Below, one piece after another: positions 18,134 through 28,764 of a stretch of 64,000 bases of DNA (positions are counted from its first letter, which is position 1; each line of letters starts with the position of its first letter). Position numbers and translations under genes: made by a program. Below the pieces are notes generated by a model that saw nothing but the letters and a program-made list of their open reading frames with translations, made no database searches and was not told the origin of the DNA. Source of the stretch: Phycisphaerae bacterium (GTDB taxonomy: Bacteria; Chloroflexota; Anaerolineae; 4572-78; J111); contig JANQQF010000130.1 in NCBI GenBank assembly GCA_028285035.1, forward strand, positions 1 through 64,000, written 5' to 3'.

Positions 18134-21100
18134 ATTCAAAAATTTCTTTTACAGCCCAGCCAAACACATTAGTTGACTTGCTGCGAGGCCGGGCTAAATA
18201 TCAACCTAATCAGCGTGCTTACACCTTTTTAGCCAATGGCGAAACGGAGATAGGTCACCTGACGTATGCTGATTTAGATGAGCGGGCTAGACAGCTTGCC
18301 GCAAAATTGCAACAATTGAAGGCAATGGGAGAACGGGTACTATTACTTTTCCCCCCCGGTCAGGAGTTTATTAATGCCTTTTTTGGGTGTATTTATGCCG
18401 GGGCTATCCCTGTGCCGATGACCTATACGCCCCGGCTTCACCGGGCGTATCGTCGATTTCAAACATTGGTTAACAATGCAGAGCCGACGATTGCCCTGAC
18501 CACAGCCAAACTACACGCAAAAATTAGCCAACAGGCCGCTTATCATCAAACCTTAACCGAACTACATTGGTTAGTAACAAATGACATTGACTCAGATACG
18601 ACGTTCAGATGGCACCCCCCTTCGATTGATGCTGATACGCTGGCCTTTCTGCAATATACCTCTGGCTCAACACGTAATCCGAGAGGTGTGATGCTAAGTC
18701 ACGGTAATCTCCTGAATAATTTAGCCATAATTTCTGATCGCTTCGGGGTAACCACTGATGATTGTGGGGTTATATGGTTGCCCCCCTATCATGATATGGG
18801 CTTAATTGGGGGGTATCTCCAACCCATCTATGGTGGATTTCCGGTGATCCTAATGGACTCATTTGATTTTGTCCAACAGCCTATTCGTTGGTTGCGAGCC
18901 ATCACGCACTATCGGGGCACAATTAGCGGAGGGCCAAACTTTGCCTTTGAGCACTGTCTAAGTATAAAGGCGGAGGAGCTTCAGGGGGTAGACCTCAGTA
19001 GTTGGCGTGTTGCCTTTGTTGGGGCAGAGCCTGTTCGCTATCAAACCTTAGAAAGATTCTCTGCCCAGTTCTCACCGTACGGATTTCAACGCCGAGCGTT
19101 ATATCCTTGTTATGGATTAGCCGAATCAACGTTAATGGTTACAGGGGGCGATCATACCACCATTCCATCAACTCAAACCATCAAACGAACAGAGTTGCAA
19201 CATAATCAGTTTGTTTCGACATCTAGCCTAGACCCAGATGGTCAGATAGTGATCGGATGTGGACAACCGGTCGATGATCATACAGTCCTTATCGTCGACC
19301 CAGATACACAAAAACCTTATACTGTTGATCAACAAAACTCTATTGGAGAGATTTGGATCTCAGGACCGAGCGTGGCCCAAGGCTATTGGAGGGAGATGGT
19401 TGAAACTCAACAAACATTCCAGGCTCAACCTATCTCAACCTCGGTTCAACCGAGTCCTCAGTTTAATGATCATCTCTTCCTCAGAACGGGTGATTTGGGG
19501 GCGTTGCATCAAGGTGAGTTATTTATTACGGGGCGTCTCAAGGATATGATTATTATTCGCGGTGAAAACTACTACCCCCAGGATTTTGAGCTGGCTGCCG
19601 AAAATAGCCATCCTGCGCTACAAAGTAATGGTGGGGCTGCTTTTATCGTCGGTGATGATGAATCAGAAATCGTTATTGTTCACGAAATCAAGCGTCACTA
19701 TCGGCAGGCTAATTTAACAGAAGTGATTGAGGCTATTCAGCACGCAATAGCCGAAGATTATGCCATCCGCCTAAATGCCGTTGTTTTAATCAAGCCTGGT
19801 AGCTTACCTCGCACGCCGAGCGGTAAGACACAGCGATACCTATGCCGAGAAAAATATTTGGCTCAAACCCTGCCAGTTTTGGCCTTAAGTGATCAAGGTC
19901 AATGTTCACCTGCTTCTACTAATATCAATACTAATCACTTATTTCGTCATTTTGAGAGAGGAACGAGCAAAGAAGCTCTGCGTAATATTCAAAAACGCGA
20001 CAAAGTTACACTTCATGGAGATCCTTCCGCTCCGCCTCAGGATGATATATCCCAGAGTAATGATCAGTTAAATCTCGACCTGGCTTCAACTTATAGAATT
20101 ATTGAGAATCATTCAAAACATAAGCTGTTCAATGGCCGAGAAGAAAATCTGGAAGGTTTCGTGCGTAATCAAATAGAGCAAATGCTGGGCTTGAAGCCAG
20201 CCAGCCTTGATGTACATTTACCGATTGATGCCTTAGGCCTGGACTCCCTAAAAGTTGCCGAACTGAAAACAAATCTAGAGAAAAACTATCAGGTCAATTT
20301 GACACCTGAGTTATTGAGCCAAAATCTGACGATTGTTCAATTAGTCCAACAGTTAAATTTTGGGGGGCCGTTGGAGAGTTGGACTGCCAATAACACCACA
20401 AATGATACTACTACAAAATCAGTTGGCTCCATTCTCGACAAAGCCCACGCGTTCAATCGACGGGAAGAATTTCAACAACAAGGTATTCAGATTCCCTACT
20501 TTAGAACGCTAACTCAAAATGAAGGTCCTACGGCTATTTTTGAAGGACGACAAGTATTGATGTTTGGCTCAAACAATTATCTAGGCCTGACCACTGACAA
20601 GCGAGTGCGAGAGGCAACAGCTCAGGCAGCCCTGACCGAAGGTCCCAGCCTCACTGGCTCTCGTTTGCTAAATGGTTCAACCGTACGACAACGGGAAGTG
20701 GAAGAAAAATTGGCTGCATTCTTAGAACGGGAGGATGCTCTTATTTTTACCACTGGCTACCAAGCCAATATCGGCCTGTTATCGGCCTTTATGACTTTGG
20801 ATACTACCTTGCTGATCGATGAATTGTGCCACGCCTCCATTTATGATGGGGCTGCGGTGGGGCGCTGTAATATTGTTCAGTTCCAACATAATGATGTGGT
20901 TGATCTTGAGAAAAGGTTACAGCAAGTTGTGTCCAAATCGCAAACGATGGTGATGGTAGACGGCGTTTACTCGATGGAGGGAGATATTGCCTATTTGCCC
21001 GAAATACAGACTCTTTGTCAGCAATTTGAGGTGCCCTTGGCAGTAGATGATGCCCACGCTTTGGGAACATTGGGTACAACAGGACGAGGTACCGAAGAGC

Positions 21101-21612
21101 ATTTCGAAATGATCGGGCAGGCTGATATTTTAAGTGGAACATTCTCGAAAAGTTTGGCCTCTGTTGGAGGCTGGGTGGCGGCTAACAAAGAGATCGTTGA
21201 GTGGATTCGCTTTTACGGTCGGTCAATGCTATTCTCCGCCTCAATTCCACCACCAGCCCTGGCTGCCGCCTCAATGGCCCTTGATATCTTGGGTGAGGAG
21301 CCGTGGCGTGTTCACTGTCTCAATGAAAACGCCATCTACTGGCGAACGCAATTAAACCAACTTGGCTTTAATACGGGTCATTCAACTACGGCCATTGTTC
21401 CCATTATTGTTGGAGATGACTTACAATGTCTAAAATTTAGCCAAGCCTTATTAGAGGCCGGAGTTTATGTGAATACAGCTTTGTATCCAGCTGTGCCAAA
21501 AGACTCAGCTTTATTACGAACCAGTGTTATGGCTACCCACGAACGATCACACCTTGATCAAGCTCTGGAAATTTTTGCAACAGTTAGTAAACAACTCGGG
21601 ATTATTGAATAG
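18130..21612 (+). CDS. FAAL - acyl carrier protein - alpha-oxoamine synthase fusion
   Basis: A 1160-residue three-domain enzyme. The fatty acyl-AMP ligase (1-590) has YTSGSTRNPRGV at 176-187 (Arg replaces the usual Lys of PKG), the FAAL-type [17 protein letters not shown], and the A10 lysine K566. The ACP (about 672-745) carries its phosphopantetheine serine S706 in GLDSLK. The PLP-dependent AONS domain (about 765-1160) has GTFSKS with K1007 and DDAHALG. The predicted reaction activates a free fatty acid as acyl-AMP, loads it on the ACP, and condenses it decarboxylatively with an amino acid to give a 3-keto amine, as serine palmitoyltransferase does. The fusion would channel the chain without CoA. 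Which amino acid is used is unknown. A decayed ketosphinganine reductase follows. Confidence 0.85.
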   Translation: MNSKISFTAQPNTLVDLLRGRAKYQPNQRAYTFLANGETEIGHLTYADLDERARQLAAKLQQLKAMGERVLLLFPPGQEFINAFFGCIYAGAIPVPMTYTPRLHRAYRRFQTLVNNAEPTIALTTAKLHAKISQQAAYHQTLTELHWLVTNDIDSDTTFRWHPPSIDADTLAFLQYTSGSTRNPRGVMLSHGNLLNNLAIISDRFGVTTDDCGVIWLPPYHDMGLIGGYLQPIYGGFPVILMDSFDFVQQPIRWLRAITHYRGTISGGPNFAFEHCLSIKAEELQGVDLSSWRVAFVGAEPVRYQTLERFSAQFSPYGFQRRALYPCYGLAESTLMVTGGDHTTIPSTQTIKRTELQHNQFVSTSSLDPDGQIVIGCGQPVDDHTVLIVDPDTQKPYTVDQQNSIGEIWISGPSVAQGYWREMVETQQTFQAQPISTSVQPSPQFNDHLFLRTGDLGALHQGELFITGRLKDMIIIRGENYYPQDFELAAENSHPALQSNGGAAFIVGDDESEIVIVHEIKRHYRQANLTEVIEAIQHAIAEDYAIRLNAVVLIKPGSLPRTPSGKTQRYLCREKYLAQTLPVLALSDQGQCSPASTNINTNHLFRHFERGTSKEALRNIQKRDKVTLHGDPSAPPQDDISQSNDQLNLDLASTYRIIENHSKHKLFNGREENLEGFVRNQIEQMLGLKPASLDVHLPIDALGLDSLKVAELKTNLEKNYQVNLTPELLSQNLTIVQLVQQLNFGGPLESWTANNTTNDTTTKSVGSILDKAHAFNRREEFQQQGIQIPYFRTLTQNEGPTAIFEGRQVLMFGSNNYLGLTTDKRVREATAQAALTEGPSLTGSRLLNGSTVRQREVEEKLAAFLEREDALIFTTGYQANIGLLSAFMTLDTTLLIDELCHASIYDGAAVGRCNIVQFQHNDVVDLEKRLQQVVSKSQTMVMVDGVYSMEGDIAYLPEIQTLCQQFEVPLAVDDAHALGTLGTTGRGTEEHFEMIGQADILSGTFSKSLASVGGWVAANKEIVEWIRFYGRSMLFSASIPPPALAAASMALDILGEEPWRVHCLNENAIYWRTQLNQLGFNTGHSTTAIVPIIVGDDLQCLKFSQALLEAGVYVNTALYPAVPKDSALLRTSVMATHERSHLDQALEIFATVSKQLGIIE

Positions 21613-21614
21613 AG

Positions 21615-22163
21615 ATGGATTTTCGACACCAACACGCGATTATCACTGGCGGATCAAGTGGAATTAGTAAAGCAACGGCTAAGATGGTGAACTACTTTGG
21701 TACATTGTACAGTATCAAGGCGGCTTTACCTGCAATGGAGACTCAAAAACAAGGACATATTGTGCTCATTTTCTCAGGTGCCGGATTAATTGGGCTATTG
21801 GGTTACTCCTCATATAGGCCAACCAAATTTGCTGTACGAGGACTAGCCGAGTCCCTACGAGCAGAGTTGAAGCCAAAAAACATTAATATTTCCATCGTTT
21901 ATCCGCCTGATACCGACACCCCCATACCACAAAGAGAACAAGACAAAGCCTACTGAGACGAAGTTGATAACGGGGGCAGCTAAGGTGCTTTCGGCAGAAC
22001 AAGTTGCCGTAGCGATTGTCGCTGGTGTAAAGAAAAAAAGTGGTTAATTACCCCTGGTTTGGAGGTGCGTTTGTTGGCCCGCTTGCATAGCGTGCTGCTG
22101 CCGGGGCTAAATTGATACTTTGATCGACTTGTTGCTCAGGCTGCCCACAAATCAAAACCCTGA
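21615..22163 (+). pseudogene. Decayed 3-ketosphinganine reductase (KDSR-like SDR)
   Basis: The N-terminal Rossmann start ITGGSSGISKATA jumps directly to MVNYFGTLYSIKAALP, so roughly 65-70 residues of an SDR core are missing. Sequence typical of KDSR then follows: SSYRPTKFAVRGLAESLR and VYPPDTDTP. The frame stops at 21954. Homology resumes one base over (TKLITGAAKVLSAEQVA), shifts again at the A-run near 22035 (KKKWLITPGLEVRLLARLH) and meets a Trp-to-stop change before YFDRLVAQ. So it has one deletion, two frameshifts and one nonsense codon. It once supplied the reduction step after the AONS. Today a reductase elsewhere, such as the one at 61162, would have to do this. Confidence 0.85.
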
Positions 22164-22175
22164 GGTACGAGACCT

Positions 22176-24269
22176 GTGTCTTACCCAAAAAATAAACAGT
22201 GGCCCAATCTAGTTGAATTACTTCGCTGGCGTGTAGAGTATCAACCTGACCAGCAAGCCTATACTTTTTTAGCTGATGGAGAAATTGAAGCTGGATATTT
22301 AACCTATGCTCAATTGGATCAGCAGGCGCGATGGATTGGAGCTAAATTACAACAACTCAAGGCTACCGGAGAACCAATTCTCCTTCTCTATCCGGCTGGC
22401 CTAGAATTTTTGACAGCCTTTTTAGGGTGTTTATATGCCGGAGCTGTGCCTGTCCCAACAACACATGCATTTCGGCGTAATCTTTCAAATGCACGGCTAG
22501 AGGCCATTACCCGAAATGCACAGGCCAAAGTCGGCTTAACTGATCAGGCGATTTTAGGGAAAATTCAACAACATTCTTCACCCTTGTCTCATCTTCAGTG
22601 GGTGGCAACTGACCAACTTGAAGAGAATTTGGCTGATAAGTGGACCCAGCCAAATCTCGATCTCGACTCGCTAGCACTTTTGCAATATACATCTGGCTCA
22701 ACGGCTCGCCCTAAAGGTGTGATGATTACCCATCGCAACCTGATGAATAATCTAGCATTTATCCATCAACGGTTTGAGGTGAGTGAGGCTGATTGTGGCG
22801 TCATTTGGCTGCCGCCTTATCATGACATGGGCTTGATTGGTGGTTATTTGCAGCCCCTTTTTGGGGGATTTCCAGTTGTCTTGATGCCCCCTCTAGCCTT
22901 TGGCGAACAACCACTGCGTTGGCTTAAAGCGATGAGCCGCTATCGAGGCACGATTAGCGGTGGGCCTAACTTTGCTTATGAACAATGTCTACGCCGGATT
23001 GGTCCGGAACAACGAGATACGCTTGATTTGAGCCATTGGCGGGTGGCCTTTGTCGGGGCTGAACCTATTCATTATCAAACCTTGGCTCAATTTGCCACAA
23101 TTTTTACTACCACTGGGTTTAAACGGGAAGCACTCTATCCTTGCTATGGCTTGGCTGAATCGACATTGATGGTGACAGGTGGGCTGGCTGAGGCTTTGCC
23201 TGTGACTCAAATTGTGCAAACATCAGCCTTACAGTCACATCAATTTACTCCTTCATCTTCAAACAATGATGCTCAAATTTTGGTTGGATGTGGTCAAATC
23301 GCTGATGATCACACCCTGCTGATTGTAGATCCAGTCAATCGAACACCTTGCCCTGATGGACAAATTGGCGAGATTTGGCTATCGGGGCCAAGTGTGACTC
23401 AAGGCTATTGGCAAAACACTTATGAAACCGAGCAGGTATTTGGCTCGTTGCCTTTTAGGGACAATGGGGTGAATGCTTCCTCTCAATTTCTACGGACTGG
23501 TGATTTAGGCTTTGTTCATGAGGGCGAATTATTTATTACCGGACGTTTGAAAGAGATCATCATCATTAGAGGGCTGAATTATTATCCGCAGGATATTGAG
23601 CAAGTTGTGGAGCAGAGCCACCCTGCCTTGGTATCGAATAGTGGGGCTGCCTTTTCCGTTGAAATTGATGGCCAGGAACGCTTGATCTTTGTTGCTGAGG
23701 TGGATCGACACCATCGTAATGTTGAGATTGAGGCCGTGGCCACAGCCATTCGTCAAGCTGTCACTGACAGCTTTGGGCTTGAAACTTACACAGTCGTATT
23801 GATCAAACCGGGACAGCTGCCTCGAACGACGAGCGGTAAAATCCAGCGGTTGCTCTGTCGGGAGCGATTTTTGGCGGACTCGTTGCTAATAATTGGACAG
23901 AGTGTGCAGAGTCCCTCACCCCAGCCCTCTCCCCAAGGGATAGGGAGCAAAACTTCTTCATCTAGGACGATAGCTATTCACAAACAACAATACCACAAAA
24001 TCGCATCAACTGTTCGCCTCCAATTAGCCGAACTCTTAGAAACTCAATTTGATCAAATTGACTTACAACAATCAATCCAAACCCTTGGAATTGGCTCTCT
24101 CCAAGCAGCCGCATTAAAATTTCAACTCGAAGATGAGTTTGGGGTTGATGTTGCCCCAGAAATGTTTTTTAAGGAGCAAACACTTGACCAGTTTATAGGT
24201 CAGCTTGTTATCTTGGTTCAAGGGCAAGATCGTGAGGAAGAGAATGAGTTTACTACAACGCACAGCTAA
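22176..24269 (+). CDS. FAAL-ACP didomain protein, copy 2
   Basis: A 697-residue fatty acyl-AMP ligase with a C-terminal ACP. The adenylation core has [13 protein letters not shown] at 171-183, [30 protein letters not shown] and lysine K555 (TTSGK). The ACP at about 605-680 has serine S641 in GIGSLQ, with Gly instead of the usual Asp before it. A low-complexity linker ([10 protein letters not shown], about 578-588) is encoded by an inserted intergenic-type palindrome. It should load a fatty acid onto its own ACP for an acyltransferase or AONS. GTG start at 22176, 12 bp after the pseudogene's last stop. Its 3' end overlaps the ABC ATPase gene by 26 bp. Confidence 0.85.
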   Translation: MSYPKNKQWPNLVELLRWRVEYQPDQQAYTFLADGEIEAGYLTYAQLDQQARWIGAKLQQLKATGEPILLLYPAGLEFLTAFLGCLYAGAVPVPTTHAFRRNLSNARLEAITRNAQAKVGLTDQAILGKIQQHSSPLSHLQWVATDQLEENLADKWTQPNLDLDSLALLQYTSGSTARPKGVMITHRNLMNNLAFIHQRFEVSEADCGVIWLPPYHDMGLIGGYLQPLFGGFPVVLMPPLAFGEQPLRWLKAMSRYRGTISGGPNFAYEQCLRRIGPEQRDTLDLSHWRVAFVGAEPIHYQTLAQFATIFTTTGFKREALYPCYGLAESTLMVTGGLAEALPVTQIVQTSALQSHQFTPSSSNNDAQILVGCGQIADDHTLLIVDPVNRTPCPDGQIGEIWLSGPSVTQGYWQNTYETEQVFGSLPFRDNGVNASSQFLRTGDLGFVHEGELFITGRLKEIIIIRGLNYYPQDIEQVVEQSHPALVSNSGAAFSVEIDGQERLIFVAEVDRHHRNVEIEAVATAIRQAVTDSFGLETYTVVLIKPGQLPRTTSGKIQRLLCRERFLADSLLIIGQSVQSPSPQPSPQGIGSKTSSSRTIAIHKQQYHKIASTVRLQLAELLETQFDQIDLQQSIQTLGIGSLQAAALKFQLEDEFGVDVAPEMFFKEQTLDQFIGQLVILVQGQDREEENEFTTTHS
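23911..23948 (+). repeat. CCCTCACCCC-type palindromic repeat inside a coding sequence
   Basis: The stretch starting gtccctcaccccagccctc, ending gggatagggagc, folds as CCCTCTCCC / GGGATAGGG around CAA. Such C-rich palindromes are common between genes in many bacterial genomes (from memory). Here it reads through in frame in the linker between the adenylation domain and the ACP. Confidence 0.6.
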
Positions 24270-26241
24270 TTTATTTAGACGTAAAGGAACGGCGAGTCAC
24301 GCTGTATTACCAAGCCAATCCCCCACAAACGGGGTATTGGTAGACCTTCGTGACGTGGTTAAGAATTACCAAACCCCGGCTGGAGAATTTCCAGCGTTGC
24401 GAGGGATCAATCTACAAGTAAAAGCGGGTGAATTTACGGCTGTGATTGGTAAATCAGGGAGTGGAAAGTCAACCCTGATTAATATGATTACGGGTATTGA
24501 CCGCCCGACGCTAGGTGAGGTCATCGTCAATGGTACCCCGATTCATACCCTCAATGAAGATCAAATGGCGGTCTGGCGTTCACGTAATCTTGGTGTTGTC
24601 TTTCAATTCTTCCAGATGTTACCCACCCTAACCTTAATTGAGAATGTGCAGCTTCCAATGCTCATCAGTAAACTGTACCCTCGCTCTGAACATCCCGAAC
24701 GGGCGATGCATTTATTGGATATGGTGGGCTTGGCTTCTCAAGCCAGTAAATTCCCCTCAGAAGTCTCTGGGGGGCAACAGCAACGAGCTGCGATTGCTCG
24801 CTCTTTGGCCAACGATCCAAAAATTCTGGTGGCTGATGAGCCGACGGGAAGCTTAGACTCGAAAACGGGTGATGCCATCTTCCGCATTTTTGAGGATTTT
24901 GTCAGCCAAGGCCGAACCATTTTGATGGTAACCCACGACCGTAGTTTGGCTAGCCGAGTATCGCGAGTGGTGTTTATTGCTGATGGTGAAGTGGTTGATG
25001 AGTTGGTCTCGGATGCCTTACCCAGCCTTAGCCCCCGGCATCAGGTCCAGGTCTTATCACAATTGGAAACGGAGCGATATGAACCGGGTGCAGAAATTAT
25101 CCGACAGGGTGATCTGGCTGATACCTTTTACATTATCACTCGAGGTGAAGCAGAAGTGGTGATGAAGCATCCTAGTGGTGAAGAGTTAATTCTGGATCAT
25201 CTTAAGACAGGTCAATATTTTGGGGAGATTGGGATTTTGGAAAAACGCCCCCGCACAGCTACAGTTCGGGCCACAGCCGACTCAGATGTAACAGTGATGC
25301 AATTGAGCCGTGAGGTCTTCGCTCGGGTGATGGAGGAATGCAACTTAACTCGTGATGAAATGGCCCATGTCATTCGACAGCGCGCAATTGAAGCGGACCT
25401 ACATCGGGCCCTGCCTGATTTAACCAAAGATTTGGTGGCAGATTTATTAGATGGGGTCGAGATCAAGCGTTATGGCCCAGGTGAAGTAATTATTCGACAG
25501 GGTGACACGGCTGATGCGTTCTATATTCTCACAGAAGGTTACCTTGATGTTACAATGAAATCCAGCCAGGGGGCAGAGCAAGTCATTGACCGACTAGGTC
25601 CAGGGCAGTTTTTTGGAGAGATGGCTATCCTTGAAAATAGCGTCCGAACGGCGACGGTGCGGGCTGATCCGCATATGGATGTTGCTATTTTAGAGCTTAA
25701 TGCCGACACATTTGTAAAAATGCAAGATGGGTCCCATTTAACCGCGCAACAAATCGCTGAATTGATGCGGCAACGGTTGGTTCGGGAATATGTGTCTCAT
25801 GCCTTGCCTCCACTTTCAACCGAATTGCTTATGAACTTACCTCTTGAGTTAGATGTTGTTCATTATCCAGCCGAGGCTTTCATAATTAAACAAGGAGATC
25901 AGCCTGATATTTTTTATATTATTGGTCAAGGTGAAGTTGATGTTTTGGAGGACCGTCCCCACGGTCCTGGTGTTTTAGTCGAGCGCTTACACGCTGGACA
26001 ATTCTTTGGGGAAGTGGGACTGCTCAATAATACACGCCATCCTATTGCCTATCGGGTGTCGCCCGACAGGGATGCTGAATTAGTGCCAATGAGTAAAGTA
26101 ATCTTTGAAACATTGATGGACCAATCTAAAGATACCCTTGATATGGTCACCCAACTTATGCAGCAACGGCTGGAGCACCATCGTCCTGGTGGAATTTATG
26201 AACTTATTGATCGACATTCGGCTTCAAAAAATAATACGTGA
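24244..26241 (+). CDS. ABC transporter ATPase fused to three cyclic-nucleotide-binding domains
   Basis: A 665-residue protein. The first 250 residues are a LolD/MacB-type ATPase: Walker [10 protein letters not shown] (69-77), signature VSGGQQQR (174-181), Walker B ILVADEP. Three cNMP-binding domains follow at about 267-362, 392-492 and 522-627. Domains 1 and 2 keep the phosphate-binding cassette (FGEIGIL with PRTATV, FGEMAIL with VRTATV). Domain 3 is degenerate ([16 protein letters not shown]). It pairs with the FtsX-type permease that starts inside its end. ATP hydrolysis may be gated by cAMP or cGMP (inference). The ATG at 24244 is chosen for its GAGG site and good spacing. Most ABC ATPases of this class lack such domains. 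Confidence 0.85.
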   Translation: MSLLQRTANLFRRKGTASHAVLPSQSPTNGVLVDLRDVVKNYQTPAGEFPALRGINLQVKAGEFTAVIGKSGSGKSTLINMITGIDRPTLGEVIVNGTPIHTLNEDQMAVWRSRNLGVVFQFFQMLPTLTLIENVQLPMLISKLYPRSEHPERAMHLLDMVGLASQASKFPSEVSGGQQQRAAIARSLANDPKILVADEPTGSLDSKTGDAIFRIFEDFVSQGRTILMVTHDRSLASRVSRVVFIADGEVVDELVSDALPSLSPRHQVQVLSQLETERYEPGAEIIRQGDLADTFYIITRGEAEVVMKHPSGEELILDHLKTGQYFGEIGILEKRPRTATVRATADSDVTVMQLSREVFARVMEECNLTRDEMAHVIRQRAIEADLHRALPDLTKDLVADLLDGVEIKRYGPGEVIIRQGDTADAFYILTEGYLDVTMKSSQGAEQVIDRLGPGQFFGEMAILENSVRTATVRADPHMDVAILELNADTFVKMQDGSHLTAQQIAELMRQRLVREYVSHALPPLSTELLMNLPLELDVVHYPAEAFIIKQGDQPDIFYIIGQGEVDVLEDRPHGPGVLVERLHAGQFFGEVGLLNNTRHPIAYRVSPDRDAELVPMSKVIFETLMDQSKDTLDMVTQLMQQRLEHHRPGGIYELIDRHSASKNNT

Positions 26242-28609
26242 TATGTGGGGCAACAAGCCCCGCCTATTGTTAGTTGTTCTCTCTATTGCGGTGGGGGTGT
26301 TTACTGTGGGCACCCTGACCCGTACTCAGGCGATTATTTCTCGCGAATTTAGAAATGCCTATATCATTAGTAATCCAGCCCAGGTTATTATTAACATGGG
26401 GCGAGGGTTTGATGATGACATGGTAGATTCGATTGCTGGTATGCCGGAAGTTATTATAGCGGAGGGACGATACTGGCAGGGGGCTCGGGTTCAACTGAGT
26501 GAGAGCAACTGGGGCGAAATCGATATTCATTTGCGAACTGATTATGACGATTTGCGAGTGCATAAAGTCTGGCCTCTTCAAGGGACCTGGCCACCGCCTG
26601 AACGAACCATCTTGATTGAAAGATCATCGCTTGATCTATTAAATATTGACATCGGGGATACTATTACGGTCGATATGCGGAATGGTATTCGAAGGAATTT
26701 GACTGTCTCTGGTGTGGTTCATGACATTGATCAAGTGCCAACGAGTTTTGTAAATTTGACCTATGGCTATGTTACCTCTGAAACCTTTGACTGGCTTCTA
26801 GGCCAAACCGTGCCTTATGACTCTCTACAACTCACGGTGTCACCGGATCAACCAGATGAAGATGAGGTTCGGCAGGTGCTCCCTAGAATTGAGCGTAAGC
26901 TAAAAAATAGTGGATTTACAAACTATAACATTGAAATTGCGTCCGGCACTCATGAACTTGATGAGGTTGTTCAGGCAATATTGTTTGTTTTGGTTACAGT
27001 CGGCTTACTATCGATGGTCTTTAGTGCCTTTTTAGTAGTCAATATTATTTCGGCGGTATTGGCCCGGCAGATTGCCCAGGTCGGGGTCATGAAAACATTG
27101 GGAATGCAAAGCCGTCAAGTCATGGTCTTATATTTTGGCCAGATATTTGTTTCTGGTCTGCTTGCCCTGATCATTGCCCTCCCTTTTAGTATCTTTGCGG
27201 CGCAACGTCTCTGTTTCTTTTTAGGAGATTTGCTCAACTTTGACATCGTTGATTTGAGTGTGCCTTGGTATGTTTACAGTGCAGAAATATTTGCTGGGCT
27301 TGTGATGCCGCTGTTGGCGGGTGCAATTCCGGTCTTAACGGGCACTCGGATTACGGTTCGGGAAGCAGTAGCTCACGCGGGTGGGGGGGGCGGACAATTT
27401 GGGGCGAGTAAGATTGATCAACTGTTCAAAAGAGTAACTCGGTTGCCTGAACCTCTGCTTTATGCCTTCCGTAACATCCTGCGACAAAAAGCGCGTCTCG
27501 CTTTTACCTTGTTTACCCTTGTGCTGGCGGGGGCCATGTTTATTTCGGTCATTGGCACCCGGGCTTCATTGTTATTGACAGTCGATAATCTTGCGGCATA
27601 TTGGCAACAAGATGTTACCTTGAGAATTGGTGAAACACGGTTGGAAAAAGCACGACGTGAGGCCCTACGTATACCAGGCGTGGTGGCCGTTGAAGGACGC
27701 TTATCGACCAGAGGGCCGCGTATTCGTGCTAATGGTGAAGAGTCCAATCGGCATATTGTCTTTGGTGTTGTGCCTGACTCCCCGTTTCTAAAACCTCAGG
27801 TTAGAGAAGGCCGTTGGTTGCAACCCGATGATACAAATGCGCTTGTCATCAATCTTCCCTTATTACGAGAAGAACCCGATATTTCAATAGGGGATACAGT
27901 GGAATTTGTCATTAATGACCAGTCCCTAAGCGGTTCCGTTGTTGGTATTGTGACGGGACAGGCGGTGGGTGCCTCACGCTTTATGGACCCGATTGTATAT
28001 GTCAATTATGAACATCTGGCTGGGGTGATGGGGATGACGGGGCGTATTGATCGCGTTTTGATCCAAACCGAACAGAGTGATCCAGCCTTTCAAACCCAAA
28101 TTGCGAACGCGGTAGATAGTCATTATTTACAGACTGGAGTCAATGTTGGTCAGAAGGAAACAAATAATAGCCGTCGTATGCTGGTGAGCAATATTTTTGG
28201 CGTACTATTGAGTGTCCTATTTGTGTTGGCTGTCCTTTTTGTCATTGTGGGAGCGATGAGTCTGACAGGGATGATGAGTTTAAGTGTCTTGGAGCGAACT
28301 GTGGAAATTGGGATTATACGCGCTATTGGCGGAGCAGGGCATTTTGTCGCTCAAATTGTGATGGTCGAGGGCCTCTTTATTGGCTTGTTAAGTTGGATAT
28401 TGGGTGTCCTGCTCGCCCTGCCCTTGAGTCGGTTTTTGAGCAATACGATTGGAAACATTATTTTAAGTACTCCGCTTGATTATACTTTTTCCTGGCTTGG
28501 CGTGTTACTGTGGTTGGTCATTGCCTTGACAATTTCAGCCATAGCGGCCTTTATTCCGGCTCGGAATGCCTCACAACTGAGTGTACGGGAAACTTTGTCT
28601 TATGAGTAA
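26198..28609 (+). CDS. FtsX-type ABC transporter permease, copy 1
   Basis: About 803 residues with an N-terminal membrane anchor ([18 protein letters not shown]), a large extracytoplasmic domain, and two FtsX-type blocks of membrane helices separated by a second soluble domain, about eight helices in all. The layout fits large MacB/YbbP-like permeases, which use ATP to work on substrates at the outer membrane face instead of moving them through a channel. It is the natural partner of the ATPase-cNMP protein, overlapping it by 44 bp. The ATG at 26198 follows GGTGGAA. A close paralogue is encoded at 47003-49438. Lipid extraction or release is my inference from the neighbours. Confidence 0.85.
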   Translation: MNLLIDIRLQKIIRDMWGNKPRLLLVVLSIAVGVFTVGTLTRTQAIISREFRNAYIISNPAQVIINMGRGFDDDMVDSIAGMPEVIIAEGRYWQGARVQLSESNWGEIDIHLRTDYDDLRVHKVWPLQGTWPPPERTILIERSSLDLLNIDIGDTITVDMRNGIRRNLTVSGVVHDIDQVPTSFVNLTYGYVTSETFDWLLGQTVPYDSLQLTVSPDQPDEDEVRQVLPRIERKLKNSGFTNYNIEIASGTHELDEVVQAILFVLVTVGLLSMVFSAFLVVNIISAVLARQIAQVGVMKTLGMQSRQVMVLYFGQIFVSGLLALIIALPFSIFAAQRLCFFLGDLLNFDIVDLSVPWYVYSAEIFAGLVMPLLAGAIPVLTGTRITVREAVAHAGGGGGQFGASKIDQLFKRVTRLPEPLLYAFRNILRQKARLAFTLFTLVLAGAMFISVIGTRASLLLTVDNLAAYWQQDVTLRIGETRLEKARREALRIPGVVAVEGRLSTRGPRIRANGEESNRHIVFGVVPDSPFLKPQVREGRWLQPDDTNALVINLPLLREEPDISIGDTVEFVINDQSLSGSVVGIVTGQAVGASRFMDPIVYVNYEHLAGVMGMTGRIDRVLIQTEQSDPAFQTQIANAVDSHYLQTGVNVGQKETNNSRRMLVSNIFGVLLSVLFVLAVLFVIVGAMSLTGMMSLSVLERTVEIGIIRAIGGAGHFVAQIVMVEGLFIGLLSWILGVLLALPLSRFLSNTIGNIILSTPLDYTFSWLGVLLWLVIALTISAIAAFIPARNASQLSVRETLSYE

Positions 28610-28635
28610 ATAATTGCATTAAGTCACCCCTCTTT

Positions 28636-28710
28636 GTCACAAATGCCCTAATTTTACGACAAAAATGCTCAAATTTTAGGACAGACAAACCTTAATGATT
28701 TTGTTAAGAT
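28636..28710 (+). promoter_or_regulatory. Tandem-repeat promoter C before the ABC exporter
   Basis: GTCA at 28636 and GACA at 28658 and 28680, spaced exactly 22 bp, with CAAA..TGC and ATTTTA between them. GACAGAC overlaps the -35, and TAAGAT (28705-28710) begins 21 bp after the last GACA. The predicted start lies near 28717. Confidence 0.75.
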
Positions 28711-28764
28711 AGGTTGCAAGTACTAATTATCATCACATTCAGTGAAATGTTAAGGGCAACCACG

